A DNA stretch of 64,000 bases, taken from NCBI RefSeq assembly GCF_001971725.1, contig NZ_CP019388.1, forward strand, positions 372,001 to 436,000, in the 5' to 3' direction. Origin of the DNA: Winogradskyella sp. J14-2. GTDB lineage: Bacteria > Bacteroidota > Bacteroidia > Flavobacteriales > Flavobacteriaceae. Positions within the stretch are counted from its first letter, which is position 1, and the number at the start of each line of letters is the position of its first letter. Shown here piece by piece: positions 63,258 through 64,000 of this stretch. The notes under the pieces were generated by a model that was not told the DNA's origin, searched no databases, and was given only the letters and a program-made list of their open reading frames with translations. A program made the translations under genes and the position numbers.

Positions 63258-64000
63258 TTAAGGTTTTAGTGAGATTTTTTCATTATTTATTAATACGAAA
63301 TCGTTTTCGTTAGTAACTTTTACAGTGGTATTAAATTGGCTTTTTACCAACTTACATTCTGCGTTTATTTCTTTATGACCGTAAAAATTATTTAACTTTT
63401 TAACAGCTTCAATTTTGGGGATAAACTCAATACCATCATCAACTAACCGCTCTTCATACTGAATTCCAATATCAGTAATTTTAATAGAATCTTCTTTTAA
63501 TTTTGCATTGCGTATAATAATGTCATAAAACTGTTTAGAATTTTCAGGAATGGTTAGATAATCTTGATAATCACTAACAGAAAAACCGGACGTTATGCTC
63601 TCTAAAGCTTTTAGAATAGCCAAAACCATTAAAAAACGAACTTTTTCCCTATTGTAATCCTCTGGATAATGACCAGCTTCAAACAAAATTGTTGGCACAT
63701 TTAAACTTTGAAACGTGTCGCCAACGCAGTTGAGGTTAAAACCATCGTCGTATCTCGCCACTCCGTTTGGTATTATTTCCTGCAGTGCTTTACTCATTTC
63801 GGCAATCAATGCCATGGCCGCTTTTCTATTTGGTGTTAGCGAACGCTGTATGTTCTGAGAAGGGGATAAAAAAGATAGCACTGATGATTTATTGGTTTTA
63901 CCAACATTATATATGGTGCGTTGCCCATGAAGATTAAAACAGTAATGTGGTTTAAAGTCATTAAACACTTTTCTTAAAACTTTACTTTCTGGTTGTGATA
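63258..64000 (-). CDS. M14-type zinc carboxypeptidase, 5' truncated by window edge
   Basis: The reading frame is open to the end of the window, so only the C-terminal ~246 residues are seen. FNLHGQRTIYNVG carries the third zinc His of M14 peptidases, and ILFEAGHYPEDYNREKVR holds the catalytic Glu region as in Bacteroidota M14 proteins. The remaining ~100 residues form a C-terminal domain of unknown role. The first two zinc ligands (HxxE) must lie outside the window. No signal peptide can be judged. It lies about 75 bases upstream of the Lrp-family gene on the same strand. Confidence 0.8.
   Translation of the reverse strand, partial: SQPESKVLRKVFNDFKPHYCFNLHGQRTIYNVGKTNKSSVLSFLSPSQNIQRSLTPNRKAAMALIAEMSKALQEIIPNGVARYDDGFNLNCVGDTFQSLNVPTILFEAGHYPEDYNREKVRFLMVLAILKALESITSGFSVSDYQDYLTIPENSKQFYDIIIRNAKLKEDSIKITDIGIQYEERLVDDGIEFIPKIEAVKKLNNFYGHKEINAECKLVKSQFNTTVKVTNENDFVLINNEKISLKP

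Overview
This window looks like a chromosomal segment of a member of the Bacteroidota, most likely the family Flavobacteriaceae. It is AT-rich. Several genes carry traits of that group: a fused LpxC-FabZ protein, a PorX-type response regulator with a PglZ domain, two proteins with type IX secretion (T9SS) C-terminal sorting domains, bifunctional HisB and HisIE, and exact TAnnTTTG promoter boxes upstream of several genes. The genus cannot be fixed from the sequence alone. No rRNA, tRNA, CRISPR array, insertion sequence, prophage or origin was seen.

Region 1 (1-7.1 kb) is mixed housekeeping: a truncated MscS channel (-), a Dps ferritin (-), two small conserved proteins (+), a divergent TruA paralogue (-), a membrane-bound LytTR regulator (+), an S41 protease-like protein (+) and a secreted M43 metalloprotease with GEVED and T9SS sorting domains (-).

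Region 2 (7.2-15.1 kb, -) is a complete histidine operon, hisG-D-C-B-H-A-F-IE. It is preceded by a readable attenuator: an 18-residue leader peptide with five His codons (HHHHFH), an antiterminator pairing and a terminator. Every gap inside the operon holds a short palindromic repeat. One gap (hisC-hisD) holds a 138-bp MITE-like element with 18-nt imperfect terminal inverted repeats.

Region 3 (15.1-26.1 kb, -) has an SPFH protein, a VWA-like membrane protein, fabG, sucD, a second LpxD-like acyltransferase, efp, lpxA, lpxC-fabZ, lpxD and an HD phosphohydrolase: mostly lipid A synthesis and core metabolism.

Region 4 (26.1-30.7 kb, +) has porX, tsaE, a very small secreted peptide gene that overlaps the next gene in another frame, a conserved membrane protein, alanine dehydrogenase and a DUF4258-like protein.

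Region 5 (30.8-60.3 kb, + except one gene) is a large exopolysaccharide locus of the Wzx/Wzy type. It encodes UDP-glucuronate epimerase, UDP-glucose dehydrogenase, four GT4 glycosyltransferases, an SGNH-like/MBOAT acetylation pair, a Wzy-like polymerase, a Wzx-like flippase, a LbH acetyltransferase, two different ATP-grasp proteins, an asparagine-synthase-like amidotransferase, an initiating PglC-like transferase, PglE- and PglF-like sugar enzymes, Wza, Wzc and a polysaccharide deacetylase. In the middle, on the opposite strand, lies a secreted pectate-lyase-like protein with eight Ig-like repeats and a T9SS signal. Together these suggest a uronic-acid-rich, O-acetylated and possibly amidated or aminoacylated surface polymer supplied with its own lyase, similar in logic to an alginate locus.

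Region 6 (60.3-64 kb) has proline dehydrogenase (-), aroB (+), an Lrp/AsnC regulator (-) and a truncated M14-type carboxypeptidase (-).
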